Source: Akkermansia sp. (GTDB lineage Bacteria; Verrucomicrobiota; Verrucomicrobiia; Verrucomicrobiales; Akkermansiaceae). From it: 64,000 nucleotides of DNA. A model generated the notes under the pieces. That model searched no databases. It had not been told where the DNA came from and worked only from the letters and a program-made list of their open reading frames with translations. Where the stretch lies: the NCBI RefSeq assembly GCF_020860705.1, contig NZ_JAJBTT010000009.1, positions 1 to 64,000 of the forward strand, written 5' to 3'. The position numbers were made by a program, and so were the translations under genes. Below are positions 50,800-58,343 of this stretch, in pieces; within the stretch, counting starts at the first letter, position 1, and every line of letters begins with the position of its first letter.

Positions 50800-51811
50800 C
50801 CGGAACGGCCTGTTCCGTGCGCCAGCTCTCCGCCCAGCGGCGGCGGAGGGCTGCCCAGTCCTCTCCTTCCCCTCCATGCCCCAGGAAGGAGCGTTTTTTC
50901 AGTTCCGGGAAGGTTTCTCCGGGAAGGTGGAGAAGTTCCCCGCGGTCATACGCGTCCTGGTCGCACATGCCGTTGAACAGGGGCATCCACTGCCAGCGGC
51001 GCACGCCCAGGTAGTTCTTGAACGTATCCACCAGTTCCGTCGTGCAATTGGCGGTGACGGTATTGTAATAACGCGGCCGCTCATGAAGGCTGTTGATTTT
51101 TTCGGCAAAGCCCAGGAAGGCCTTTTTCAGGTTTTCCCGGTCAATGTTGATGCGGTACAGGTACATGTCCTCCTTCCGGTAATTGGTGCGCAGCGCAAAC
51201 AAATCCTCCTCGTCCGCCAGAATGTAAATCACGTTGAATTGCTTGTACAGGCCCGGGATGGTCCCCTGCTCCACCCCCGCCGGCAGGCGCGTTTCCACGG
51301 AGAGGGCGAGCTGCCTTCCATCCTCAAAGCCGAAGGAGAGCATGGTGTGGGCCACAAATTCCATTCCGTCCCAGTGGCTCACGGCAAAATCCAGCGTGGC
51401 CAGCTTGTCCAGGTCAAAACGGCGTGTGACGTAACGCACGTCAAAGTCCTGTTCCGTCTGGTAGATGAAGCTGCGCACGTCCTTCACCACGACTTCATTC
51501 CCGTTGATTTCCACAGTGGGAAGGCGGCTCCAGGAAGACTGCCATGCCTTGTCGTTCGTCGCGGGAATGCACCAATAATAAATCAAAAGCAGGGCGAGAA
51601 GCCCCCAGGAGGCGCGCCAGAATACGGGACGCTTCTTCCGGAAGACAAAGGCGCAAGCCATGGCCGCCAGATAAAGCCACACCAGCACGGCTCCGCCCCA
51701 TACATCGTAAAACACCACCCCCTCCGCCCAGACGGACAAAGCGAACCATGCCGCAAACATCAGAACGCGGGCGGCAGTCAGGCCCGCATGGCGCAGGGAA
51801 GGCAGATGCAT
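50789..51811 (-). CDS. DUF4105 domain membrane protein
   Basis: 340 aa. Three membrane spans near the N-terminus (ARVLMFAAWFALSVWAEGVV, VLVWLYLAAMACAFVF, WRASWGLLALLLIYYW) are followed by a soluble domain of the DUF4105 family: VRSFIYQTEQDFDVRYV, DFAVSHWDGMEFVAHTMLSF, ETRLPAGVEQGTIPGLYKQF, and the conserved YNTVTANCTTELVDTFKNY with a Cys and Thr pair recalling the NlpC-like core proposed for the family. Function unknown. Its 3' end overlaps the M15-like gene by 11 bases. Confidence 0.88.
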   Translation of the reverse strand: MHLPSLRHAGLTAARVLMFAAWFALSVWAEGVVFYDVWGGAVLVWLYLAAMACAFVFRKKRPVFWRASWGLLALLLIYYWCIPATNDKAWQSSWSRLPTVEINGNEVVVKDVRSFIYQTEQDFDVRYVTRRFDLDKLATLDFAVSHWDGMEFVAHTMLSFGFEDGRQLALSVETRLPAGVEQGTIPGLYKQFNVIYILADEEDLFALRTNYRKEDMYLYRINIDRENLKKAFLGFAEKINSLHERPRYYNTVTANCTTELVDTFKNYLGVRRWQWMPLFNGMCDQDAYDRGELLHLPGETFPELKKRSFLGHGGEGEDWAALRRRWAESWRTEQAVPVKG

Positions 51812-51870
51812 GGAGAATGAAAAGAGGCCGCGCGCTCCGGTTCATGAAACGCGCGGCCCGTTGACGGGGA

Positions 51871-54390
51871 TTACCTGAAGGAAAGGCCTTTTACCTTGTC
51901 CGTCAGTGCTTTCAGCACGCGCTGGTGTGCGGCGTCCACTTCCGCGGCAGTGAGGGTCTTGCCCGGGTCCCTGTACAGGAACGTGTAGGCAATGGATTTG
52001 CGGTCCGCCGGGAGCTTTTCACCGGAGGGATCCGTGAACACGTCAAAGCAGGAGTAGCTGACGAGCAGTTTTTCCCGGGCGGATTCAATGGCCTTTACAA
52101 TATCCGCATTGGGCGTGGAAAGGGGCAGTTCCATGGCAGCGTCACGGGAAGAGCCGGGGAACTGGGGCAGTTCCGCGGCCTTCACGGGCGCGGTGAGGAT
52201 TTCCTGCATTTTGCGCAGGTCCAGTTCCGCCACGTACACAGGCTGGTCCAGGCCCAGCTCACGGCAGCGCGCCAGGGACAGGCGGGCAAAGTAGCCGCAG
52301 GCCTTCCCGTCCAGCTGCACGTCCGCCCCCAGGGCGGCCTGTTCGCGGGGCTTGGCGGGCGTCAGCGTAAAGCGGTGCCCCGGGGCCAGCGCTTCCATGA
52401 CCGCCAGCAGGTCTTCAAAGGAAGCCTGTTCCGGGCGTGGGTCCGCCCAGGAACGCGCCGTCCTGTCACCCGCCATCAGGATGCCCAGAGTGTCCGTTTC
52501 AATATCCCTGCCCTTGCCGCCGCCCGTATTGCGGAAAACGCGGCCAAGTTCAAAGAAGCGCAGGCCGGAAACACCCTGGTTGCTGTTGCGCACGGCAGCG
52601 GCAATCAGGCCGGGCGTATGCGCGGGGCGCAGTACGGAATGATCCTCGCTGAGAGGAAGGGCCACGCGGATAAGGTCGCCGTCCTGCAGGGGGCGCAGGG
52701 GCATGGCATCTTTCACCTGGGCGATCGTGCCGTCCGCGGATTCGGAAGCGATGAGCTTGATGGTCTGAGTCTCATAGAATCCCAGGGCCGCCAGCTTGCG
52801 CCGCAGGCCCATCTGGAAGTTGTAGGCGATGTCCACCGGGGATTCCGTGACGAAGGGACCGGAGAAGCGGGACGGAATGCCGTCCAGCCCGAAGACGCGG
52901 ACGATTTCCTCCTGCAAATCACAGGCGCGGGTCAGGTCCAGGCGGTGCGGCGGAATGAGCCAGCATTCCGGAGCGTCCGGAACTTGACTCAGCCCCAGGG
53001 CCGTCAGGATGCGGGCGCCTTCCTCATGAGAGATGGAACCTCCGGAAATCTGGTCCAGGGCCTTCCAGGGAAGCTTCACGAATCCCAGTTCATTGGTTAC
53101 CGTGGCGCCCTTCCCCTGCTTCAGAGAGGCAAACACGGAAACGGCGCCGTCCGGCTCTCCGCAGTAAGGCAGAACGTCATGAGCCGGATTGGGAACGGGA
53201 GCCCCGGCCACATACGTTTGGGAGGCCGTTCCGCCCGCCAGCTGGAGAATCAGCTCCACGGCGCGCACGGAACCGCGCAGCACGTTCCATGCAGAAGTGC
53301 CGCGTTCAAAACGGTAGGAAGAGTCGGAAGACAGGGCCAGCCTGCGGGACGTGGCACGTACGGAAGAGGGACGGAACCAGGCGGACTCCAGAATGATGTC
53401 CGTGGTGGCGTCCGTCACGCCGCTTTCCTCCCCGCCCATCACGCCGCCGATGGCGAGCGCCTTTCCGGACTGGTCCGCCACGACCAGGTCCGTGCAGTTG
53501 AGCGTGTATTCCTGGCCATCCAGGGCGTGGAAGGTTTCCCCTTCATAGGCGGTCCGGGTAACGAGGCCGCCGTGCACCTTCGCCGCGTCAAAGGCATGGA
53601 GGGGGGTGCCCAGTTCATGCAGGACGTAGTTCGTAACGTCCACGATGTTGTTGATGGGGCGCAGGCCGATGGCGACGAGGCGTTCCTTCAACCATTCCGG
53701 GCTTTCCTGCACCTTCACTCCGCTGATTTTCACGGCGGTGTAGTACGGGTTCAGCTCCGGCTGGTCCAGGCGCACAAAATCCCCTGCGGGCTCCAGCTCC
53801 ACGTTCACGTCGTCCACCGGGACGGGCTTATAGGCGCGGCCGGAAATAGCGGCCAGTTCATACGCCAGGCCATTGTGGGAAAGCAGATCCGGACGGTTGG
53901 GCGTCACTTCCACCTCTACGATGGTATCCGCCTTCACGACCTGGGCGATCGGCGTGCCGATTTCCAGCTCCTGCGGGAGAATCCAGAGGCCGTGTTCCTT
54001 GTCCGGCAACCCCAGCTCGGAAGCGGAACAGAGCATGCCGCGGGACTCCACGCCGCGCAGCTTGCCCACCTTGATTTCAAAATTGCCGGGAAGCACCGCT
54101 CCCGGCAGGGCGCAGGGGACCTTGTCCCCCACCTTGTAATTCTGGGCGCCGCACACGATCTGGTGCAGCGTGCCGTCGCCCACGTCCACCTGGCAGATCT
54201 TCAGACGGTCCGCCTGGGGATGCTGTTCCGCGGCAGCCACGCGGGCCACCACCACATACGGGGAATCCACGCCCTGCTGCCGGATGTCTTCCACTTCAAT
54301 GCCGGCAAAGGTCAGCATGTCAGACATTTCGCCCACGCCCAGACCGGCCAGGTCAATGTACTGGGAAAGCCAATTAAGGGAAATTTTCAT
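51871..54390 (-). CDS. pheT: Phenylalanine--tRNA ligase, beta subunit
   Basis: 839 aa, slightly longer than the usual ~800. The N-terminal catalytic-platform start MKISLNWLSQYIDL is followed by an OB-fold tRNA-binding domain (VVVARVAAAEQHPQADRLKI), the B3/B4 editing domain (DVTNYVLHELGTPLHAFDAA and MGGEESGVTD), the B5 domain (IVRVFGLDGIPSRF), and a C-terminal anticodon-binding FDX-ACB domain (YSCFDVFTDPSGEK, SIAYTFLYRDPGKT). It partners PheS, whose gene ends 18 bases upstream, forming the pheST operon on the minus strand. Confidence 0.97.
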   Translation of the reverse strand: MKISLNWLSQYIDLAGLGVGEMSDMLTFAGIEVEDIRQQGVDSPYVVVARVAAAEQHPQADRLKICQVDVGDGTLHQIVCGAQNYKVGDKVPCALPGAVLPGNFEIKVGKLRGVESRGMLCSASELGLPDKEHGLWILPQELEIGTPIAQVVKADTIVEVEVTPNRPDLLSHNGLAYELAAISGRAYKPVPVDDVNVELEPAGDFVRLDQPELNPYYTAVKISGVKVQESPEWLKERLVAIGLRPINNIVDVTNYVLHELGTPLHAFDAAKVHGGLVTRTAYEGETFHALDGQEYTLNCTDLVVADQSGKALAIGGVMGGEESGVTDATTDIILESAWFRPSSVRATSRRLALSSDSSYRFERGTSAWNVLRGSVRAVELILQLAGGTASQTYVAGAPVPNPAHDVLPYCGEPDGAVSVFASLKQGKGATVTNELGFVKLPWKALDQISGGSISHEEGARILTALGLSQVPDAPECWLIPPHRLDLTRACDLQEEIVRVFGLDGIPSRFSGPFVTESPVDIAYNFQMGLRRKLAALGFYETQTIKLIASESADGTIAQVKDAMPLRPLQDGDLIRVALPLSEDHSVLRPAHTPGLIAAAVRNSNQGVSGLRFFELGRVFRNTGGGKGRDIETDTLGILMAGDRTARSWADPRPEQASFEDLLAVMEALAPGHRFTLTPAKPREQAALGADVQLDGKACGYFARLSLARCRELGLDQPVYVAELDLRKMQEILTAPVKAAELPQFPGSSRDAAMELPLSTPNADIVKAIESAREKLLVSYSCFDVFTDPSGEKLPADRKSIAYTFLYRDPGKTLTAAEVDAAHQRVLKALTDKVKGLSFR

Positions 54391-54408
54391 GTCAGAATAA
54401 GGTAAAAA

Positions 54409-55434
54409 TTATTGGAATTGGGCAAGGAAGCGCACGTCATTCTCAATCAGGGCGCGGATGTCGCGGATGCCCCAGCGGATCATCGCCAGGCGGTCCAGGC
54501 CGATGCCGAAGGCAAACCCGGTCAGTCCCGCATAACGGGCCTGCACGCCGGGTTCCAGCCCCAGCTCACGGTCCACCGCTTCAAAGACGTTGGGGTCCAC
54601 CATGCCGCAGCCGGCGATCTCCACCCAGCGGGGTTCCTGCCCGGCCGCCTTCAGCTTCACGTCAATTTCAAAGCTGGGTTCCGTAAACGGGAAGAAGTGG
54701 GGGCGGAAGCGCACTTCCGTATCGGCCCCGAAGAGGGCGCGCAGGAAGTATTCCAGCGTCCCCTTGAGGTCGCCCACGGAAACGTCCGTATCCACGTACA
54801 GGCCTTCCAGCTGGTTGAAGGCGGAAAGGTGGGTGGCGTCAATTTCATCCCGGCGGTAGGCGGAACCTGGGGAAATCACGCGCACAGGGGGCGTCTGTTT
54901 TTCCATGGAGCGGATCTGCACGGTGGAGGTGTGCGTCCGCAGCAGTTTGCCGGAATCAAAGTAAAACGTATCCTTCTCATTGCGGGCCGGGTGGTCCTGC
55001 GGCGTATTCAGCGCGTCAAAGCAATGGAACTCATCCTCAATCTCCGGACCGTCCGCCAGGGAAAAGCCCATGTGGCGCAGAATGCCGATGGCCTCATCCC
55101 GCACAATCGTGAGGGGGTGCAGGCCGCCCAGCGGCAGGGAGCGGGCCGGAAGCGTCAGGTCTACGCCGGCCACGGCGGCTTTGTCCGCCAGGGCCTGCAC
55201 TTCCTCCAGCTTGGCGTCCAGGGCTTCCGTAATAGCCTTGCGGGCTTCGTTGAGCAGCTGGCCGACGGCAGGCTTTTCCTCTTTGGGAACGTCCTTCATG
55301 CCCGTCTGGGCCATGGTCAGCTCCCCTTTTTTGCCGAGGATGGCGACGCGCGCGTCTTCCACGCCGCGCCTGTCAGACACCTGGGCGATGCGCGCCAGGG
55401 CGTCCCGTTGGATACGTACAATCTCTTCCTTCAT
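54409..55434 (-). CDS. pheS: Phenylalanine--tRNA ligase, alpha subunit
   Basis: 341 aa. It has the N-terminal coiled-coil arm and class II synthetase motifs: HPLTIVRDEAIGILRHMGFS, PARNEKDTFYFDSGKLLRTH, VISPGSAYRRDEIDATHLSA and the closing GIGLDRLAMIRWGIRDIR. Motif 2 Arg and motif 3 Arg are present. It charges tRNA-Phe in an alpha2-beta2 complex with PheT. No Phe leader peptide or attenuator was recognised in the ~130 bases before the start. Confidence 0.97.
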   Translation of the reverse strand: MKEEIVRIQRDALARIAQVSDRRGVEDARVAILGKKGELTMAQTGMKDVPKEEKPAVGQLLNEARKAITEALDAKLEEVQALADKAAVAGVDLTLPARSLPLGGLHPLTIVRDEAIGILRHMGFSLADGPEIEDEFHCFDALNTPQDHPARNEKDTFYFDSGKLLRTHTSTVQIRSMEKQTPPVRVISPGSAYRRDEIDATHLSAFNQLEGLYVDTDVSVGDLKGTLEYFLRALFGADTEVRFRPHFFPFTEPSFEIDVKLKAAGQEPRWVEIAGCGMVDPNVFEAVDRELGLEPGVQARYAGLTGFAFGIGLDRLAMIRWGIRDIRALIENDVRFLAQFQ

Positions 55435-55579
55435 AAAATTTAACGGGCAGGAGCTTACCCGCCCCCTCCGCCAGCGTCAAGCCCTTCGGGTTGGGGAGAA
55501 GATGGAAGAATAAGGAGCTTCTGCCTGAAAATCAGAGTTAATAGTTAACAGTTAATAGTTAAAATCACCACTCACTATA

Positions 55580-56764
55580 TCATACGTACCCAGGCTGGGC
55601 GGACAGGCGGCCGGAAATGATGCCGAGCACGCAGAAAAACGTATAAACCAGGCAGAACGGCAGGAAGGAACCGCTCTGATGGAGGAAGGAAGTGAACAGC
55701 AAACTCAGCACCGCTCCCATGGTGAAGCCGATGCCCTGGGACATGCCGGAAAGCCGGATCGCCTCGGACGGGGTTCTGGCCCGTTCCACCATCAGCGCCA
55801 TCCCGCGGCTGAAAACCGTGCCCGTCGCCAGGCCGAACAGAATGGCCATCCAGACTGCCCAGTCCAGGGGAAGATACAGGATGCCCCAGCAGGAGAGGGC
55901 CGCCAAAGCCATGGCCATCACGATGAGGAGGCCCCGGCCTCCCGTGGCTTTTTCCAGGGCGTGCGCGGAGAGCGTGGCGGGAAGCTGGGCAAACATGGCT
56001 ACGGAGAGGATGAAGCCGGCGTCTACATAGCTCATTCCCCGCTCTCTCAGGAAAATCGGAATCCAGGTGTAAAAGAAGTAGGCGGCCCCCACCCGGCTCA
56101 AATAAAAGATAGTGACCTGCCATGCCTTGCTGCTGCGCAGCAGGTTGCGCCCTGAGGCAGACGGATCGCCCTGGAGCACCCCGACCGGATGCTTCAGGAA
56201 GTAGGCGCCCCACACCAGCATGCCCAGCAGGATGGGAATGATCCAAATCCCCAGGCCAAAGCGCCAGCCGCCCAGCATGTTGGAGATGGGAACGGACAAG
56301 CCGGAGGCCACGGCGCTCCCCACCCCGATCATGGCGCTGTAAATGCCCATCATGGCGGAGGCATGGTCTGGAAACTGGTGCTTGATCAGTCCGGGAATGG
56401 CCGCTCCGGCAATCCCCATGCCCAGCCCCATCAGAATCATGCCCCCGTACAAGCCTGTCACCCCGTCCCAGCTGCGCCAGAAAATGCCGGCCACGGCCAG
56501 GAGCTGGAACCAGAAAATGATTTTCCACGGTGTCATCCAGCGCGCCACACGCGGGGAAATGGGCGCGGCCACGCCCAGCACAAACACAGGCAACAGAGCG
56601 AACAGTCCTGAATTTTCAAGGGAAAGGCCCATGTCCTTCTCAATGGTCCCCAACAGCGGATCCGGAGAGTCAAACCCGGTGCGCAAGTTGAAACAAATGA
56701 TCAAAAAGGCCACAAACAGCAGCATTTTTCCCTTCATGCTTCCGGAATTTCCCGCCTTATCCAT
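55580..56764 (-). CDS. MFS transporter, CynX/NimT-like
   Basis: 394 aa with about 12 membrane spans. The opening FLIICFNLRTGFDSPDPLLG with LLPVFVLGVAAPISPRVARW matches the CynX/NimT (cyanate/nitroimidazole) branch of the major facilitator superfamily, where N-R-x-x-x-x-x-x-P is conserved. Other spans: MILMGLGMGIAGAAIPGLI and MSQGIGFTMGAVLSLLFTSF. Substrate unknown. A long internal open frame in another phase is a shadow. The spacer to pheS (55435-55579) holds a short AT-rich direct repeat (agttaacagttaatagttaa) and no gene. Confidence 0.85.
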   Translation of the reverse strand: MDKAGNSGSMKGKMLLFVAFLIICFNLRTGFDSPDPLLGTIEKDMGLSLENSGLFALLPVFVLGVAAPISPRVARWMTPWKIIFWFQLLAVAGIFWRSWDGVTGLYGGMILMGLGMGIAGAAIPGLIKHQFPDHASAMMGIYSAMIGVGSAVASGLSVPISNMLGGWRFGLGIWIIPILLGMLVWGAYFLKHPVGVLQGDPSASGRNLLRSSKAWQVTIFYLSRVGAAYFFYTWIPIFLRERGMSYVDAGFILSVAMFAQLPATLSAHALEKATGGRGLLIVMAMALAALSCWGILYLPLDWAVWMAILFGLATGTVFSRGMALMVERARTPSEAIRLSGMSQGIGFTMGAVLSLLFTSFLHQSGSFLPFCLVYTFFCVLGIISGRLSAQPGYV

Positions 56765-56967
56765 CTCATGTTATACAGCCAAGTCGCCGGGCCCGTTCAA
56801 AAGTAAACGACTTTTCCAGCTCCCTGCGGCACGGTTGGACGGAATGAGAAGCATGGACCCCGCAGAGTAAGGGAAGTTGAAAGATGAACAAGTCACCTCT
56901 CTAGTCCCGGACTTCAGGAAAGGCAGAGGAAGACATGTTCCCGCAACTTGAACGAAACAAGGCGCCT

Positions 56968-56991
56968 GGGAATGAAGGCCTCCCGGCCTTC
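56968..56991 (+). repeat. Dispersed hairpin repeat, copy 8 (short variant)
   Basis: GGGAATGAAGGCCTCCCGGC continuing to 56991, with stem GAAGGCC (56974-56980), loop TCCC and GGCCTTC (56985-56991). Same layout and loop as the main family, but a different paired stem, and no first hairpin was seen. Confidence 0.7.
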
Positions 56992-57128
56992 AGGAATCAT
57001 CCGGGAGCGCCGCAAGCCAAGATCTGGAAACGCAGCCATTCACATCTCTCCTTTTCCGTTTTTTGCACTCACATCTAAAAAACACCATTAGATTAAAAAA
57101 GAACGTCTTACGGCTTGCCTGATTTCTA

Positions 57129-57144
57129 TATTCCTATAGGAATA
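57129..57144. promoter_or_regulatory. Palindrome, candidate operator upstream of the DUF417 gene
   Basis: TATTCCTATAGGAATA is a perfect 16-base palindrome, 57 bases before the DUF417 start, in an AT-rich promoter-like stretch. Size and symmetry suit a dimeric regulator. Which regulator is not known. Confidence 0.5.
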
Positions 57145-57200
57145 AATGGAATTAAACCAAATTCCCTTGACGCTGAATCATTTCAATATTACAAGCGGAT

Positions 57201-57827
57201 ATGTTTACTGCATGCTCATCCCCAGAAAAATGCCTTCGGTACGCTGATCAAGTCCAACGATTCGGCATTAATTTTTTGAGAGTAGCCATCTTCATCGTCT
57301 TCGCGTGGATTGGCGGCCTGAAGGCCTTCCAGTATGAAGCGGACGGCATCGTTCCCTTCGTGGCCAACAGCCCCATGATGAGTTTTTTTTACAATAAGAA
57401 GGCTCCGGAATACAAATTGCACATGAACAAGGAAGGAGACGTGGTGCCAGCCAACATTGCCTGGCATCGGGAAAATAACACCTACGGCTTTTCCTACGGA
57501 CTGGGGACCATGATTGTCTCCATCGGGACGCTCGTGCTGCTGGGCCTCTTTTTTCCGAAGGTGGGCATCATCGGAGACGGTCTGCTCATCATCATGACTG
57601 TGGGCACCCTTTCCTTCCTGATTACCACTCCGGAAACATGGGTGCCGAATCTGGGCGGCCCCAACCACGGCTTTCCCTACCTGTCCGGAGCGGGACGCCT
57701 TGTCATCAAGGATATTGCCATGTTGGCGGGAGGCTTTATCCTGCTGGGCACGGACTTCAAGCGCATCCTGAAAGCGCGTCTTAGGCATGTAAAGGCTGAG
57801 GACTCCTGTTGCTGCAACAATAACTAA
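57201..57827 (+). CDS. DUF417 (RclC/YkgB-type) inner-membrane protein
   Basis: 208 aa with four membrane spans: NFLRVAIFIVFAWIGGLKAF, TMIVSIGTLVLLGLFFPKVG, DGLLIIMTVGTLSFLITTPE and DIAMLAGGFILLGTDFKRIL. The signature YEADGIVPFVANSPMMSFFY is that of DUF417 proteins, which include RclC of the E. coli reactive-chlorine response. A loop of ~25 residues between spans 1 and 2 (NKKAPEYKLHMNKEGDVVPA) is longer than usual, and the tail ends in a CCC cluster (DSCCCNNN). A role in oxidant defence is inferred. It is monocistronic with its own terminator. Confidence 0.88.
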   Translation: MFTACSSPEKCLRYADQVQRFGINFLRVAIFIVFAWIGGLKAFQYEADGIVPFVANSPMMSFFYNKKAPEYKLHMNKEGDVVPANIAWHRENNTYGFSYGLGTMIVSIGTLVLLGLFFPKVGIIGDGLLIIMTVGTLSFLITTPETWVPNLGGPNHGFPYLSGAGRLVIKDIAMLAGGFILLGTDFKRILKARLRHVKAEDSCCCNNN

Positions 57828-57853
57828 TCTTTCCGCTGCAACCTCGTCGTTCA

Positions 57854-57885
57854 CCGCCCCTGCTGTTCAGCAGGGGCGGTTTTTT
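57854..57885 (+). terminator. Terminator of the DUF417 gene
   Basis: CCGCCCCTGCT (57854-57864), loop GTTC, AGCAGGGGCGG (57869-57879), then six T residues. Eleven perfect pairs. Confidence 0.94.
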
Positions 57886-57961
57886 ATGCAGGCACCCCCC
57901 TGAATGCAAGATTCCGAGACGCCGCGAAGTGAATTTTTCTCCTTTCGTTTTCCGTTCAGAG

Positions 57962-58015
57962 TTACAAGGGGCGGGAGCCCCTTGTTCCCAGCAGGCTGGC
58001 CATTAAAGAACACGG
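57962..58015 (-). repeat. Dispersed hairpin repeat, copy 7
   Basis: On the minus strand: CCGTG...AATGG (58015-58000; first hairpin with four good pairs), then core GGGAACAAGGGGCTCCCGCC (57989-57962) with stem ACAAGGGGC/GCCCCTTGT. It lies ~330 bases after the stop of the M60-like gene, beyond that gene's own terminator. Confidence 0.83.
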
Positions 58016-58055
58016 TGGAAGAGAATATCCCCATGGTTTGAACGCGAAAGATCAT

Positions 58056-58159
58056 CTGGGAATGAAGGTTTGATTTGTTCCTCTTTCAGATTCACTCACC
58101 CTGCGGGCTTCAGGCTTGCGCTTTCCGTCCAACCGGGCAAGCCCGGTTTCCGGCCTTCA
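58056..58159 (-). repeat. 104 bp dispersed repeat, copy 2
   Basis: Reverse-complement match to 6873-6976, same length. It contains the perfect inverted repeat AACCGGGC TT GCCCGGTT and the shared block CCCGCAGGGTGAGTGAATC. It neighbours hairpin copy 7. Confidence 0.8.
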
Positions 58160-58285
58160 TGATTGAATTTCTTCCGTAGGGTAAGCGGAGGGGAATCTTT
58201 ATTTCCCATCCTGTCACAGGCGACAGAAAACCACACGGTGTAAGGGTAACGCTCCATCCGGTTCAAGAAAATCAACCCTCCCATG

Positions 58286-58318
58286 AAAAAGCGCCGCCGT
58301 TCCGGAGAACGGCGGCGC
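58286..58318 (-). terminator. Terminator of the M60-like peptidase gene
   Basis: GCGCCGCCGTTC (58291-58302), loop CGGA, GAACGGCGGCGC (58307-58318). On the minus strand the 12-pair stem is followed by five T residues. It lies 25 bases beyond the stop. Confidence 0.93.
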
Positions 58319-58343
58319 CCGAACACGCTAACCTCTTAAGCTT

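Larger units (their letters stand above)
56765..57200. other. Divergent spacer between the MFS and DUF417 genes
   Basis: About 435 bases without a gene. It carries a short hairpin repeat (56968-56991) and, near the DUF417 gene, a 16-base perfect palindrome (57129-57144). The last ~120 bases are AT-rich, as expected of a promoter zone. Confidence 0.6.
57886..58285. other. Spacer with two repeat families
   Basis: About 400 bases without a gene, between the DUF417 terminator and the terminator of the M60-like gene. It contains hairpin repeat copy 7 and copy 2 of the 104 bp repeat. Confidence 0.6.

Noticed and set aside
55535-55565. AT-rich direct repeat between pheS and the MFS gene (AGTTAACAGTTAATAG type)
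   Set aside because: Very short and near-perfect tandem of about seven bases. It may be a simple slippage repeat; no function can be supported.
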